From positions 124,001 through 188,000 of the forward strand of contig NZ_FNGM01000004.1 of assembly GCF_900102965.1 (NCBI RefSeq): a stretch of DNA of 64,000 nucleotides. Reading direction: 5' to 3'. The notes beneath the pieces were generated by a model. It was given only the letters and a program-made list of their open reading frames with translations. It was not told the DNA's origin and made no database searches. This document shows positions 7,896-15,423 of this stretch, one piece after another. Position 1 is the first letter of the stretch. Every line of letters begins with the position of its first letter. Source of the stretch: Paenibacillus jilunlii. GTDB taxonomy: Bacteria; Bacillota; Bacilli; Paenibacillales; Paenibacillaceae. The position numbers and the translations under genes are program-made.

Positions 7896-8618
7896 ATGAG
7901 AATAGATATATGGTCCGATAATGCCTGTCCATTCTGTTATATCGGCAAAAGACGGCTGGAGCACGCGCTGAGCCAGTTTGAAGGACAAGACAAGGTAGAA
8001 GTGGTCTTCCGCAGCTTCCAGCTCGATCCGAACGCACCGGTGCAGGCCACCCAGGATGTGTATGATATGCTGGCTGCCAAATACGGTATGACCCGTGAGA
8101 AAGCGATAGCCACGAACGCTCAACTGGCAGAGCAAGCCAAAGGCGTTGGTCTGGAGTTCAACTTTGATACCGTGCAGAATACGAACACTTTTGACAGCCA
8201 CCGCCTGGCCCACTATGCTGCCGCCAAAGGCAAAGGTGCTGAGATGTCCGAGCGGCTGCTGGGTGCTTATTTTACCGATGGGCACAACCTGGCGGACCAT
8301 GAGGAGCTGGCTTCCCTGGCAGCCGAGGTTGGACTCGATGAAGCAGAAGCTGCGGCGATGCTGAAAACAGACGCTTACGCGGATGCTGTTAAAGCCGATA
8401 TTGCGGAAGGACAGCGGCTGAATATCACGGGCGTACCGTTCTTCGTTTTCAATAATAAATATGCCGTATCGGGCGCTCAGCCGGGTCCTGTATTCTCCGA
8501 GGTGCTGGATACGGTCTGGGCTGAAGAGAAGAATACACCTGAGCTTCAGGTGATCGGACAACCTCAGTCCAAAGCCCCGGATGCCGAAGGCTGCGATGAC
8601 GGCTCCTGCAGCATCTGA
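7896..8618 (+). CDS. DsbA-family oxidoreductase, FrnE-like
   Basis: A 240-aa thioredoxin-fold protein of the DsbA/FrnE group (DSBA domain over nearly the whole length). The active-site CPFC is at residues 11-14 and the cis-proline segment TGVPFFVF is near residue 177. The tail EGCDDGSCSI contributes a second, C-terminal CX4C pair (Cys233, Cys238), a feature described for Deinococcus FrnE. No signal peptide is seen, so it acts in the cytoplasm, probably as a thiol-disulfide oxidoreductase or isomerase. GGAGG lies 8 nt before the ATG. A palindromic operator overlaps its start site. Confidence 0.9.
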   Translation: MRIDIWSDNACPFCYIGKRRLEHALSQFEGQDKVEVVFRSFQLDPNAPVQATQDVYDMLAAKYGMTREKAIATNAQLAEQAKGVGLEFNFDTVQNTNTFDSHRLAHYAAAKGKGAEMSERLLGAYFTDGHNLADHEELASLAAEVGLDEAEAAAMLKTDAYADAVKADIAEGQRLNITGVPFFVFNNKYAVSGAQPGPVFSEVLDTVWAEEKNTPELQVIGQPQSKAPDAEGCDDGSCSI

Positions 8619-8690
8619 GGGGCAGATGCCCGGCCTTGGGCAGCCTGCCCGGCCCCTTGGCTGATTGGCGCAGCCTGAATGCAGCACACC

Positions 8691-8722
8691 AAAGCCCCCT
8701 GCCGGACGGCAGGGGGCTTTTT
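8691..8722. terminator. Bidirectional terminator
   Basis: A perfect stem AAAGCCCCCTGCC / GGCAGGGGGCTTT with A-rich and T-rich flanks separates the convergent FrnE-like and oleate hydratase genes and can serve both strands. Confidence 0.88.
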
Positions 8723-8760
8723 CAAATGCGAATGTTACATTGGAGTCTGAAGCAGCACAA

Positions 8761-10341
8761 TTATCTGAATGAAGTCACAAAGCTTGAGAACAACGTCCGC
8801 ACATCATATTGATACTGGTTGATCGGCTCCACAGGGCGGTTCACACCCATCAGCGTGTATACGGCAATTCTGGCTGCACGGACGGAATATTCCTCGGTGA
8901 ACACGACATCATCCGGGATTTCGCAGAATTGGCTGATAAAAGCCAGGTTGGTGGAGCCTTCGGGAACCACCTTAGGCCGGTCGCTGTTCAGTCTCGGCAT
9001 GAACTGGGCGGTAATGTATGGCATCATACAAGGGATACAGTTAGCGGTAGCCATGATCTCTTCCTTATGCGCTTCGAAATGAAGGTGGCCGATCAGCTCC
9101 TGCATAATTTCTTCCCCGGTACAGTCGCACATTCTTTTCTTCACGAAGTCGCCGACTTTGTCCGGGTACAGCCCGTAACCCCAGAAAACCTTGACATGCT
9201 CCGGCTGATTGCGGAAATGCGGCTGGAAGGCCAGCACCACAGACATGAACCAGCTGGAATCCTTGAAGGTTACGAGCGCGCCTGTACCGGCCCGGTTGCG
9301 TGTGAATTTTTCCATAAGATCAAAGAAGACCGAGTCCTGGAACGTTACGGTGAAGGATTCCCACTTCGAGCCGTCTACATGATCGTCAAAGGAGGAAGGA
9401 TTGCCCAGACCCGGTTTTTTGGCGGCAATATTCTCCCACAGCTTCCAGGAGCTGCCCTTGCCGTTCAGGCGCGGAGCGGTTGTCATGGAACCGAGGCTGG
9501 AGCCTTCGGTCATGGAGCCGTTCGTAACGATCACACGGTCCCCTTCAGCAATCTCAATGACATCGGGAACGCCCTGCCGCAGCACATGCATCTTCGTAAC
9601 CGTAATGCCGTCGCCGTCTTTGAAATCCAGATCGGTGACGGTGCATTTCAGAGTGAAGTCTACGCCGAAAGGCTCCAGATACTTGTGCAGCGGCAGAATA
9701 ATCGAATCATATTGGTTATAAGGGGTACGGGTAACCCCCTCAAGTGTTTGAATGCGCGGAAATTCATGCATAAAGCGGAGCATATATCTTTTGAATTCAA
9801 CCGCACTGTGCCAAGGCTGGAAGGCAAACGTCGTTGCCCACATATACCAGAAATTCGTCTGGAAAAAGTGCGGAGCGAACCAGTCGTTGATCCGTGCTTT
9901 GCCCATTTTGTCCTCAGGCGTGATAATCAGCTTGCCCATGGCCAGACGGTCGGCCATATCGAAGCCCATCGACAGCACATCTTCGACTTCACCGTTCTTA
10001 TTGATCAGGCGGGCATTGGCATGTGTGGGATTAGCGTCATCGAAGGCGGTAATTTCCTCCCGCACCGATTGCCCCGGATGGTCGATTGAAGGAATGGTGC
10101 TCAGCAGCTCCCACAGGTTCTCGTAGGCTTCATCGTTCAGCATCCGGCCGCCCCGGATGACATAGCCTTGTTCCCCGCTGCCCGCGCCGTCATTGCTGCC
10201 GCCGAGGATCTTCATCTCTTCAATAATGTGAATGTTCTGTCCGGGAAAGTCACAGTCTCTGACGAGATAGGCTGCACCTGCAAGGGATGCAATGCCGCCG
10301 CCGACAAAATAAACCTGGCTGTTACCGTACTCTTTTTTCAC
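8761..10341 (-). CDS. ohyA: Oleate hydratase (FAD-dependent, MCRA family)
   Basis: Oleate hydratases add water across the cis-9 double bond of unsaturated fatty acids to give 10-hydroxystearate, often as a detoxification step. The 526-aa sequence has the FAD-binding VGGGIASLAGAAYLVRD (13-29), the following GGSNDGAGSGEQGYVIRGGR (47-66) and a family-typical NEAYENLWELL-like segment (DEAYENLWELL, 70-80). Length fits the family. The start is GTG 10341, with GGAGG 9 nt upstream. It lies directly downstream of a TetR/DhaS-type gene on the same strand, separated by that gene's terminator, so it needs its own promoter in 10342-10500. Regulation by the TetR protein in response to fatty acids is an inference. 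Confidence 0.94.
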   Translation of the reverse strand: MKKEYGNSQVYFVGGGIASLAGAAYLVRDCDFPGQNIHIIEEMKILGGSNDGAGSGEQGYVIRGGRMLNDEAYENLWELLSTIPSIDHPGQSVREEITAFDDANPTHANARLINKNGEVEDVLSMGFDMADRLAMGKLIITPEDKMGKARINDWFAPHFFQTNFWYMWATTFAFQPWHSAVEFKRYMLRFMHEFPRIQTLEGVTRTPYNQYDSIILPLHKYLEPFGVDFTLKCTVTDLDFKDGDGITVTKMHVLRQGVPDVIEIAEGDRVIVTNGSMTEGSSLGSMTTAPRLNGKGSSWKLWENIAAKKPGLGNPSSFDDHVDGSKWESFTVTFQDSVFFDLMEKFTRNRAGTGALVTFKDSSWFMSVVLAFQPHFRNQPEHVKVFWGYGLYPDKVGDFVKKRMCDCTGEEIMQELIGHLHFEAHKEEIMATANCIPCMMPYITAQFMPRLNSDRPKVVPEGSTNLAFISQFCEIPDDVVFTEEYSVRAARIAVYTLMGVNRPVEPINQYQYDVRTLFSSFVTSFR

Positions 10342-10447
10342 TGTGTGTCGCCTCCATAGGGTTGCTGTTTGATGTTGCTGTCCCTAATGTAAACCAAGGC
10401 TGCCGCACAGGGTATGGCCAATAATCTGCGAGTGTATGAATTTTGGT

Positions 10448-10463
10448 CACTTGGAGCAAAGTG
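10448..10463 (-). promoter_or_regulatory. Weak inverted repeat upstream of oleate hydratase
   Basis: CACTT (10448-10452) and AAGTG (10459-10463) are separated by 6 nt in the leader of the oleate hydratase gene. A possible but poor promoter (TTGCTC-17-TACACT on the minus strand) overlaps it. Offered only as a candidate operator for the neighbouring TetR protein. Confidence 0.25.
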
Positions 10464-10500
10464 TAAGGTTTTCCGACAACTATTGAAGGGCGGAGAAGCG

Positions 10501-10540
10501 AAAAAAGCCGCCGGACCGGAAACGGTCACGACAGCTTTTT
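10501..10540 (-). terminator. Terminator overlapping the end of the TetR gene
   Basis: On the minus strand, GACCG-TTTC-CGGTC with an outer AAAGC/GCTTT stem is followed by six U. The stop codon (10526-10528) lies inside the stem, so the hairpin is partly coding. Confidence 0.75.
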
Positions 10541-11095
10541 CTCGTATTGATGCAGCGCTTTCGTAAAATTCCCTTCAATCAGCACACTGAGCTTACCGAT
10601 CATCACCTTCGGATCATCCTTCATGCCGCCGCGCATCCACTGGATCACAAGGCCCGTAAAGGCCAGCGTATAAAAATTGGCGATAAACCGCTTATCCTCA
10701 ACGTCAACCTCCATCTCACCCGCAAGCTCCTCAATCACACCCATAATCAGATCGTTCGTCACATCATACAGATATGCATCCAGATGCGTTCTGCCCAGGG
10801 AGTCCAGCGTATTGCAGCAGAAGGCCTTGTTGGCTTCGATGTAGCAAAAAATCCGGTAAAACCCGTCCGTCCATGTATTATAGCTGCGATACTGGGCGAT
10901 GCTCTCCACGGCTTCCGTCTGGTAAATCCAGCCGAGCAGCCCAAAAATATCCTGAAAATGATAATAGAACGTCTGACGGTTGAGACCGCAATCGTCCACC
11001 AGATGCTTGACGGAGATTTTGTTCAGCGGAACATGCTCCATCAGGGTCTTCAGGGAATGGGCGAGTGCTTTTTTGGTCAAAAGGGAATTGGACAC
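10526..11095 (-). CDS. TetR/AcrR regulator with DhaS-like C-terminal domain
   Basis: A 189-aa regulator with the helix-turn-helix stretch KISVKHLVDDCGLNRQTFYYHF (about residues 25-46) and an aromatic-rich C-terminal half resembling the DhaS/YvdT-type TetR subgroup. The start is GTG 11095 with AAGGAGGTGG upstream. It is immediately upstream of, and co-oriented with, oleate hydratase, its likely target. A terminator at its end argues against simple cotranscription. The ligand could be a fatty acid or acyl-CoA, but nothing in the sequence proves this. Confidence 0.9.
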   Translation of the reverse strand: MSNSLLTKKALAHSLKTLMEHVPLNKISVKHLVDDCGLNRQTFYYHFQDIFGLLGWIYQTEAVESIAQYRSYNTWTDGFYRIFCYIEANKAFCCNTLDSLGRTHLDAYLYDVTNDLIMGVIEELAGEMEVDVEDKRFIANFYTLAFTGLVIQWMRGGMKDDPKVMIGKLSVLIEGNFTKALHQYEKKLS

Positions 11096-11155
11096 GGGTA
11101 TCCACCTCCTTATGTGATGCTGGTGATATATTGAATTGATGCAGCGTATTTGGTT

Positions 11156-11551
11156 CTAAGGCTTGCGCCGATGTCTGATCAGCCAAAAGATTCCCTCTGC
11201 GAGCAGCCCGGCCGCAAATCCGCCCAGTGCAAACATTACAAACATAAGAAAACCCGCAAGATCCTCCCAGCCGGACATTTCCCGGTGCGTATAGACCATC
11301 ATAAGCCCCAGCCCGGCTACAATGCCTGCTGTAGTGATCACCCAGACCAGCCGTGCGCCCAGCCAGCCAAAGCCGTTCACAACTATAGATGCACCAAGTG
11401 CAAGAGCGGCATACCTCGCAAGAAGGAGGGGGCTGAAATCATTGTCCAGCAAGACAAAACGGTTCAGCATCAGCAGCAGCCAGAGAACAAGCGCATACAC
11501 AGGAATCCAGAGGGACCAGCGTTTGCTTTTGGCGGTTGGCAGGAAGTCCAT
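11156..11551 (-). CDS. Four-helix membrane protein of unknown function
   Basis: I do not recognise a family. The 131-aa product has four clear hydrophobic segments at about 14-32, 42-62, 66-86 and 98-122 and a basic end (IRHRRKP). It starts 21 bp after the stop of the gene at 11573 on the same strand, so the two are probably cotranscribed, and the TetR gene follows 60 bp later. Confidence 0.75.
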   Translation of the reverse strand: MDFLPTAKSKRWSLWIPVYALVLWLLLMLNRFVLLDNDFSPLLLARYAALALGASIVVNGFGWLGARLVWVITTAGIVAGLGLMMVYTHREMSGWEDLAGFLMFVMFALGGFAAGLLAEGIFWLIRHRRKP

Positions 11552-11572
11552 GAACTCTTCACCCCGTTATCG

Positions 11573-12100
11573 TTAATAGATGTTCTCCAATTCCTCTGCA
11601 CTCTGCAAGAGAAACTTCAGAAGATTGGGGATATCCTCCATTTGCTCTTCGGTAATTTGCCTGTTGAACTTCAGCTCGATGCAGTTGTTGTACGTGTCGT
11701 CTTCCTGGCCGTACCGGTAAGTGAGGGATTGAACGGGCTGGAGATCAGGCCCCCAAATCGAGCTGAGGATCTGCCGGGCGGCTGCACACTGGCCGTTCAC
11801 ATTCCGGATCTCCATAAAAAAGCGCAAGACAAGGCCGCAGCCGGGATCACTGCCGGAAGTTTCCAGAATTTCGTCGCTCAGCTCCTTCACCGAGGAGAGC
11901 AGAACTACCTGTGACGTCACATTTCTGCTGCCGGCCAGCTTGAAGGACAGGCTGAACTCGCGGGACATCAGCGCCAGGTTCAGCAGATCGGCACGGTCCG
12001 TCACGGTAAGAATTCCATCCAGGTTATCGTAATCGTAAATCTGGTTTTCAAAAGCAATTTTGATGTTGTCAAATACAGTGGGATGGAACATAAACCGCAC
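11573..12100 (-). CDS. Conserved-looking protein of unknown function
   Basis: A 175-aa soluble protein without signal peptide or membrane helices and with no motif I recognise. It begins MRFMFHPTVFDNIKIAFENQ and ends in an acidic helix (EEQMEDIPNLLKFLLQSAEELENIY in part). The minus-strand leader has a plausible TTTTCA-17-TACAAT promoter, so it may head a short operon with the membrane protein at 11156. The pseudouridine synthase gene lies 86 bp upstream. Confidence 0.75.
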   Translation of the reverse strand: MRFMFHPTVFDNIKIAFENQIYDYDNLDGILTVTDRADLLNLALMSREFSLSFKLAGSRNVTSQVVLLSSVKELSDEILETSGSDPGCGLVLRFFMEIRNVNGQCAAARQILSSIWGPDLQPVQSLTYRYGQEDDTYNNCIELKFNRQITEEQMEDIPNLLKFLLQSAEELENIY

Positions 12101-12186
12101 CTTCTTACGTTTCTCTATATTGTATCATGACGTAATTATAGTGAAAAATGTTGCTGACGGAGTTCCCCCTGGTAGAATCAGTGAGT

Positions 12187-13212
12187 TCAGTTCGAAGGTG
12201 CCGGTGCAGAGTATTTCAGGAATGTCTTGGGGATGGCACTCTCAAACGTGAGCAGTTCCCCGGAGGCCGGATGTACGAAGGAGAGCAGGCGGGCATGCAG
12301 CCCGAGCCGGCCGACAGCTTTTGTCTCCGCACCATACTTCTTGTCTCCGACAATCGGATGTCCGATATCGGACAGATGCACGCGGATCTGATTTTTGCGC
12401 CCGGTTTCCAGGTGCACCTCCAGCAAAGAGAAGTGGCGGTTGCCCTGAATGAGCTTATAGCGGGTCACGGCATGCAGGCCGTCCCCTTCATGGGGACTGG
12501 AATACATTTTGAGCGTTGAGGTTTCCTTCAGCCAGGAGCTGATGGTTCCCTCCGTTTTTTTGACAACGCCTTCCACCAATGCCACATAGGAGCGTTCCTT
12601 CACCGTTTCTTTCCATGTATTCTGCAGCGTTTGCTGCAGCTGTTCGCTTTTGGCAAACATCATTACACCGGAAGTATCGCGGTCCAGTCTGTGCACCACA
12701 AAGACACGGTTATGCGGATTGCTCTGGCGGACATGCTCCATCAGCTGGCGGTAGGCAGTCAGCTCATTGTCTTCGCCGGTGGCGATGGAGAGCAGCCCGG
12801 CTTCCTTTTGAATCACAATCAGATCGTCGTCCTCATGAACAATGGTCAGACCGATCATTTCCTTCGCCTGGATTGGCTTTTCAAAATCAATGGTTACGGT
12901 TTGGCCCGGATGCAGCTGGAAATTATGTTTGGTTACGGCTTTGCCGTTTACCGATACCTGCCCGCGGGAGAGCATGGACTTAATGGAATTGCGTCCGCGG
13001 CTTACAAGGGTCTTCAGCAAAAAAGCCAGCAGCTCGGCAGGCTCCTCCACCGTATACGATTTAACGGGCACCGGTGCTTTGGCCGCTGCTCCCGGTGTAC
13101 CGCCCGGTTTGCCATTTGGCCCTCTTGTACCGCGCTTGTGCTGGGTTTTGGCATTCATTCCGGGCCTCACGCCGCGTTTGGAACCCTCTTTGGGATTTCG
13201 TCTTGTATTCAT
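12187..13212 (-). CDS. RluA-family RNA pseudouridine synthase with S4 domain
   Basis: RluA-family enzymes isomerise uridine to pseudouridine in rRNA or tRNA. The 341-aa protein has an unusual basic, Gly/Pro-rich N-terminal tail (1-50), an S4 RNA-binding domain (about 55-115: KTLVSRGRNSIKSMLSRGQV) and the catalytic motif HRLDRDTSG at 174-182 with Asp178 as nucleophile. The target uridine cannot be named. The ATG has a GGAG 9 nt upstream. Confidence 0.92.
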   Translation of the reverse strand: MNTRRNPKEGSKRGVRPGMNAKTQHKRGTRGPNGKPGGTPGAAAKAPVPVKSYTVEEPAELLAFLLKTLVSRGRNSIKSMLSRGQVSVNGKAVTKHNFQLHPGQTVTIDFEKPIQAKEMIGLTIVHEDDDLIVIQKEAGLLSIATGEDNELTAYRQLMEHVRQSNPHNRVFVVHRLDRDTSGVMMFAKSEQLQQTLQNTWKETVKERSYVALVEGVVKKTEGTISSWLKETSTLKMYSSPHEGDGLHAVTRYKLIQGNRHFSLLEVHLETGRKNQIRVHLSDIGHPIVGDKKYGAETKAVGRLGLHARLLSFVHPASGELLTFESAIPKTFLKYSAPAPSN

Positions 13213-13572
13213 GGAAGCATTCTCCGTCCTCTAATAATGTACTCCTCAATATACCATGAGCGATAAAGAAATACTATGGAGAGCCGGGAAAGGGGAGGAT
13301 GTCTTGTTGATCAGCTATGACACAATAATCCGCCAAGCCATGATCAGAAGGGATATTGAAGCATATTTCTCTTTCCAAGCTTGCATTTGACAGCCTCCTT
13401 GGGGCTGACCGTTTGGAAGATCAGTATAAAGTGTTGCTTAGAAAAGGCTTTTTTATGTAAATCGGAGAGGCGGAACCTGAAAGGGAAGGCCGGAATTATC
13501 CTTCCGGCGGTTGCTCAATACCCCGTTGCCCGGTAAACTAAAGATAGAAAGTCTTAAGGAGTTATGATAGAG
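13213..13572. other. Divergent intergenic region, no clear gene
   Basis: 360 bp between the RluA-type gene and recQ. A 28-codon TTG-started frame at 13304-13390 has a good GGGGAGG site but no recognisable product, so it is left uncalled. A CCGGAA/TTCCGG inverted repeat lies near 13491-13508. Promoters for both flanking genes must lie here but are not clear by eye. Confidence 0.5.
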
Positions 13573-15408
13573 ATGAAGATGCAAGCACCTACCATGGAAC
13601 AGGCGCAGGCTGAACTGCAAAAATATTATGGCTATCCCGACTTCCGGGAGGGCCAGAAAAAAATTGTCATGAATTTGCTGGAGGGCCGCGATACGCTCGG
13701 GATTATGCCGACGGGCGGCGGGAAATCCATATGCTATCAGGTTCCCGCATTGCTGCTGCCGGGGCTTACGCTGGTCATTTCCCCGCTGATTTCACTGATG
13801 AAGGATCAGGTGGACGCGCTGACTACGGCGGGAATTCCGGCTGCATATATCAACAGCACACTGAGCGGCAAAGAAGTAAATGAACGCATCCGCGCTGCGC
13901 GCCGGGGAGAACTGAAGCTGCTCTATGTGGCCCCCGAGCGGCTGGAGCTGGACTGGTTCCGCCTGGAAATGGCCGGCCTGTCCATCTCCTGTGTCGCGGT
14001 GGATGAAGCCCACTGTGTCTCCCAGTGGGGGCATGATTTCCGGACCAGCTATCTGGCGGTCTCCCCTTTTGTGGACGAGCTGCCGGAACGGCCGATTCTT
14101 GCTGCCTTTACCGCAACAGCTACGCCCGAGGTTATGGAGGATATGGTCCGGCTGCTGCGGCTTCGCCAGCCGGGAGTATTCATGACCGGACTGGGCCGTG
14201 ATAATCTGGCTATGTCGGTGCTGCGCGGGGAGAACAAACGCGAGTTCGTGCTGGATTATACGAACCAGCACTCCCATCAGCCGGGCATTGTCTATGCGGC
14301 CACCCGCAAAGAGGTGGATGATCTGTACCAGCGGCTGCAGGCTTCCGGCATCGCAGCCGGACGTTACCATGCGGGGATGAGCGACCAGGAGCGTGCGGAG
14401 AGTCAGGAAGGTTTTCTCTATGACGATATCCGCGTCATGGTTGCCACTAACGCTTTTGGGATGGGGATCGACAAGTCGAATGTCCGTTACGTTATTCATT
14501 ACAATATGCCCAAAAATATGGAAGCCTACGTACAGGAAGCGGGCCGTGCCGGGCGGGACGGAGAGCCCAGCCAGTGTATCCTGCTCTTCAGCGCGCAGGA
14601 TATTATGACGCAGAAGTTCCTGATCGAGCAGAATCCGCAGGACACGGACCGCAAGGCCAATGAATACCGCAAGCTTCAGCAGATGATCGACTACTGCTAT
14701 ACGACCCGCTGTCTGCGCAGCGCCCAGCTGGATTATTTCGGCGAGGAGCACGGGGACAAGCCCTGCGGGATCTGCAGCTCGTGTACAGATGAACGCGAGC
14801 TGGTGGATATGACAGTGGATGCCCAGAAGATATTCTCCTGCATCCACCGTATGCGTGAACGCTATGGCGTCGCGCTGGTATCCTCTGTCCTGAAAGGCTC
14901 GCGCAACCAGAAGGTGCTGCAGTACGGCTTCGAGAATCTGCCTACCCACGGGGCGATGTCCAGCCGCACCGAGAAGGAGATTACCGAGAGCATCAATGTG
15001 CTGATCTCGGAAGGATATCTGGCCTTGTCGGAAGGCCAGTATCCCGTGGTGCGGCTGCAGCCGCTGGCTGCCGAAGTGCTGCGGGGCCAGCGGCAGGTCC
15101 TGCAGCGGGTGGCCCGGGTGCGCAGCACCGGAGGCAGCTCCGGCGGGCGTGACCGCAGCCGCGTGCGCGATCTGTCGCCGTCGGCGGTGAATGAGACGGT
15201 GTTCGAGCAGCTGCGCCTGATCCGCCGCGAGCTGGCGGGGCGCGAGCATGTGCCGTCCTACATTATTTTCAATGATGCGACCCTGCGCGAGATGAGCGTG
15301 GTTTGCCCGCAGACTGAAGCGGAAATGCTGAGAGTCAAAGGGGTCGGTGAAGTGAAATACCGCAAATACGGCAAGCCGTTCCTGGAATTTTTTCAAAATG
15401 AAATGTAA
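13573..15408 (+). CDS. recQ: ATP-dependent DNA helicase RecQ
   Basis: RecQ unwinds DNA 3' to 5' in recombination and repair. The 611-aa product has Walker A MPTGGGKS (45-52), the DEAH box (VAVDEAHCVSQWGHDFR, DEAH at 144-147), helicase motif VI-like YVQEAGRAGRDG, the zinc-binding Cys cluster in the RecQ-C domain (CLRSAQ...CGICSSC, about 380-405), and an HRDC domain at the end (about 540-605). Of three in-frame ATGs, 13573 is preferred because AAGGAG at 13556-13561 is too close (2 nt) to the first at 13564. The radical SAM gene follows after 15 bp. Confidence 0.95.
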   Translation: MKMQAPTMEQAQAELQKYYGYPDFREGQKKIVMNLLEGRDTLGIMPTGGGKSICYQVPALLLPGLTLVISPLISLMKDQVDALTTAGIPAAYINSTLSGKEVNERIRAARRGELKLLYVAPERLELDWFRLEMAGLSISCVAVDEAHCVSQWGHDFRTSYLAVSPFVDELPERPILAAFTATATPEVMEDMVRLLRLRQPGVFMTGLGRDNLAMSVLRGENKREFVLDYTNQHSHQPGIVYAATRKEVDDLYQRLQASGIAAGRYHAGMSDQERAESQEGFLYDDIRVMVATNAFGMGIDKSNVRYVIHYNMPKNMEAYVQEAGRAGRDGEPSQCILLFSAQDIMTQKFLIEQNPQDTDRKANEYRKLQQMIDYCYTTRCLRSAQLDYFGEEHGDKPCGICSSCTDERELVDMTVDAQKIFSCIHRMRERYGVALVSSVLKGSRNQKVLQYGFENLPTHGAMSSRTEKEITESINVLISEGYLALSEGQYPVVRLQPLAAEVLRGQRQVLQRVARVRSTGGSSGGRDRSRVRDLSPSAVNETVFEQLRLIRRELAGREHVPSYIIFNDATLREMSVVCPQTEAEMLRVKGVGEVKYRKYGKPFLEFFQNEM

Positions 15409-15423
15409 AGAGGGTTATCAGGC

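Noticed and set aside
8809..10089. 426-codon open frame on the plus strand
   Set aside because: It is antisense to oleate hydratase and has no recognisable protein features.
13304..13390. 28-codon TTG-started frame with good GGGGAGG site
   Set aside because: The peptide (MLISYDTIIRQAMIRRDIEA...) is soluble, matches nothing I know, and has no promoter or terminator of its own; too weak to call.
13792..15396. 534-codon open frame on the minus strand
   Set aside because: It is a shadow of recQ in the opposite strand, without a ribosome site or domain.
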